Origin: Candidatus Hydrogenedentota bacterium
GTDB taxonomy: Bacteria > Hydrogenedentota > Hydrogenedentia > Hydrogenedentales > SLHB01
Direction: 5' to 3'
Length of the DNA stretch: 7,125 bases
Assembly: GCA_007118235.1 (NCBI GenBank)
Contig: SKRY01000371.1
Span: 1 to 7,125 of the forward strand
In this document: positions 6,043 to 7,125 of the stretch, piece by piece
Numbering within the stretch: position 1 is the first letter of the stretch
Layout: each line of letters opens with the position of its first letter
Notes under the pieces: generated by a model
Told to the model about the DNA's origin: nothing
The model's input: only the letters and a program-made list of their open reading frames with translations
Databases searched by the model: none
Position numbers and translations under genes: made by a program

Positions 6043-6047
6043 AAGGA
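6043..6047 (+). promoter_or_regulatory. Ribosome binding site that fixes the hydrolase start
   Basis: AAGGA lies 8 bases before ATG 6056. This supports 6056 over the in-frame GTG at 5891, which would prepend 55 residues of integrase relic to the signal peptide. Confidence 0.7.
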
Positions 6048-6055
6048 ATATAGCA

Positions 6056-6976
6056 ATGATCCGATACAAAAGCATCAACAAGCGTGCCCTTCAGTCTGCC
6101 ATATTTGGCTGCATTCTACTCATCTCGTGTGCCGTAATGGCCGGAGAACCAACAAAGGAACTCCTCTGGCCAGAGGGGGCGCCAGGATCCATAGAGAATG
6201 ATTCCCCGCAGGATAGCCCCGCGATAACCATCTACTCACCACCTAAAGACACTATTAACGGAACAGCTGTTGTTATTTGTCCAGGAGGGGGATACGCTAA
6301 TTTGGCGATGGAACATGAAGGACGCGATATCGCAACATGGTTCAACGGCATGGGGGTTACGGCGATCGTTCTTGAATATCGAATGAGTAGGGGGGGCTAT
6401 ACTCATCCGATCCCGCTTCAGGACGCACAACGGGCTATCCGTACAGTTAGATCGCGTGCCGAGGAACTGCATTTGGATCCGTCTCGAATTGGAATTATGG
6501 GATTCTCGGCGGGTGGGCATTTGGCGTCGACCGCCGGAACGCGTTTTGACCAAGGTAATCCGGACGCGGAGGATCCTATAGACAGAGTCGGATGCAGACC
6601 TGACTTCCTGATTCTCTGCTATCCTGTAATTGCATTTGGAGAACCCTATACCCACGAAGGCTCCCAACGCAACCTGATTGGCCCCAATCCGCCACAGGAG
6701 CTGGTAACCAGCCTATCGAACGAAAAGCAGGTCACTGAAGACACCCCTCCTACGTTCTTGTTTCATACGGATGAAGACACGGGCGTGCCTCCCGAAAACA
6801 GCGTCGCCTTTTATCTGGCTCTGCGCAAGGAAAACGTCCCCGCCGAGTTACACATCTATCGAAAAGGGCGACACGGGCTAGGCCTTGCGCAAGACGTGCC
6901 TGGAACGGCAGACTGGCCGAATGCCTGTAAACAGTGGTTACAGGGACAGGGATTACTGAGCACGGCAACACCTTAA
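6056..6976 (+). CDS. Exported alpha/beta hydrolase, BD-FAE / acetyl-xylan-esterase-like
   Basis: This is a predicted serine esterase of 306 residues from ATG 6056, acting outside the cytoplasm, perhaps deacetylating or de-esterifying plant or algal polysaccharide. A signal sequence is clear: basic RYKSINKR, then a hydrophobic core at about 14-28. LISC (22-25) fits a lipobox, so C25 may be lipidated; cleavage after AVMA is the alternative. CPGGGY (75-80) is the oxyanion-hole segment. GFSAGG (149-154) carries the nucleophile S151. DTGVPPENS starts with the likely acid D241, and GRHGLGL carries the base H273. The layout matches COG0657-like hydrolases often labelled xylanase or esterase; the real substrate is unknown. 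No partner gene is in view. The sequence is less GC-rich than the frd genes (28 of 60 bases at 6061-6120 versus 40 of 60 at 2401-2460), suggesting a different origin. No promoter is evident. Confidence 0.85.
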   Translation: MIRYKSINKRALQSAIFGCILLISCAVMAGEPTKELLWPEGAPGSIENDSPQDSPAITIYSPPKDTINGTAVVICPGGGYANLAMEHEGRDIATWFNGMGVTAIVLEYRMSRGGYTHPIPLQDAQRAIRTVRSRAEELHLDPSRIGIMGFSAGGHLASTAGTRFDQGNPDAEDPIDRVGCRPDFLILCYPVIAFGEPYTHEGSQRNLIGPNPPQELVTSLSNEKQVTEDTPPTFLFHTDEDTGVPPENSVAFYLALRKENVPAELHIYRKGRHGLGLAQDVPGTADWPNACKQWLQGQGLLSTATP

Positions 6977-7125
6977 AGGCACTTGTCGTATCTCGAATGG
7001 AGTCTGCCTCCCCTGGGGTGCGAAACCAAACCCTGGCCCTCCTTACCCTCTGCACTAATTTACGGCAAGGAACTGTCTCAACTCTGTTGGCAGAGAGAGG
7101 ACCAAGATAGCCGCGGTTTCCAGGC
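6977..7125. other. Downstream intergenic stretch, no gene recognised
   Basis: No coding sequence is supported on either strand. One 5-bp hairpin, CTCTG-TTGG-CAGAG (7082-7095), is present without a T-run, so it is not called a terminator. Any gene here would start beyond the window. Confidence 0.4.

Noticed and set aside
6024..6052. TTCGAC ... AATATA as a promoter for the hydrolase
   Set aside because: The -10 would overlap the ribosome site and the transcript would begin at or past the start codon, which contradicts the clear AAGGA site.

Overview
The window reads as one edge of a GC-rich bacterial chromosome. A respiratory operon (1-5302) is followed by a tRNA-Arg gene and then by a less GC-rich tract holding a decayed integrase and a secreted hydrolase. 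All genes I accept lie on the + strand. The taxon cannot be fixed from this window. The Bacteroidetes/Bacillus-style SdhAB, the complete Enterobacteria-style FrdABCD, the high GC and a dispersed-type palindrome (GCCGGCA-TCT-TGCCGGC) would fit a Planctomycetes/Verrucomicrobia/Hydrogenedentes-like lineage. That is a low-confidence inference.

Region 1 (1-1793) holds the C-terminal part of a succinate dehydrogenase/fumarate reductase flavoprotein (SdhA) and a complete iron-sulfur subunit (SdhB). Both are of the single-membrane-subunit complex II type, and the cognate SdhC is presumably upstream of the window. Region 2 (1831-5302) is a full set of the other kind of complex II: FrdA, FrdB, FrdC and FrdD, a quinol:fumarate reductase with two small three-helix membrane anchors and no visible haem-binding pattern. 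The six genes follow one another with short or overlapping junctions. The exception is 147 bp between frdC and frdD, which carries palindromic, REP-like sequence. FrdA keeps all catalytic residues and the Glu typical of fumarate reductases near the FAD-linked His. The cell could therefore encode both directions of succinate/fumarate exchange from one locus.

Region 3 (5303-5573) contains a sigma70-like promoter, a 76-nt tRNA-Arg(CCG) with encoded CCA, and a strong rho-independent terminator.

Region 4 (5574-7125) has a broken integron-type tyrosine recombinase (at least 5807-6034). It is recognisable in two frames, has lost the catalytic H-x-x-R segment, and has no intact nucleophile motif. 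Its last fragment is fused in frame to an intact, exported alpha/beta hydrolase of the BD-FAE/acetyl-xylan-esterase type, whose true start is most likely the ATG at 6056. The tRNA, dead integrase and composition change suggest an old integration boundary. I found no clearly new biological system. The most notable items are the tandem of two complex II types, the palindromic insert within the frd operon and the integrase relic.
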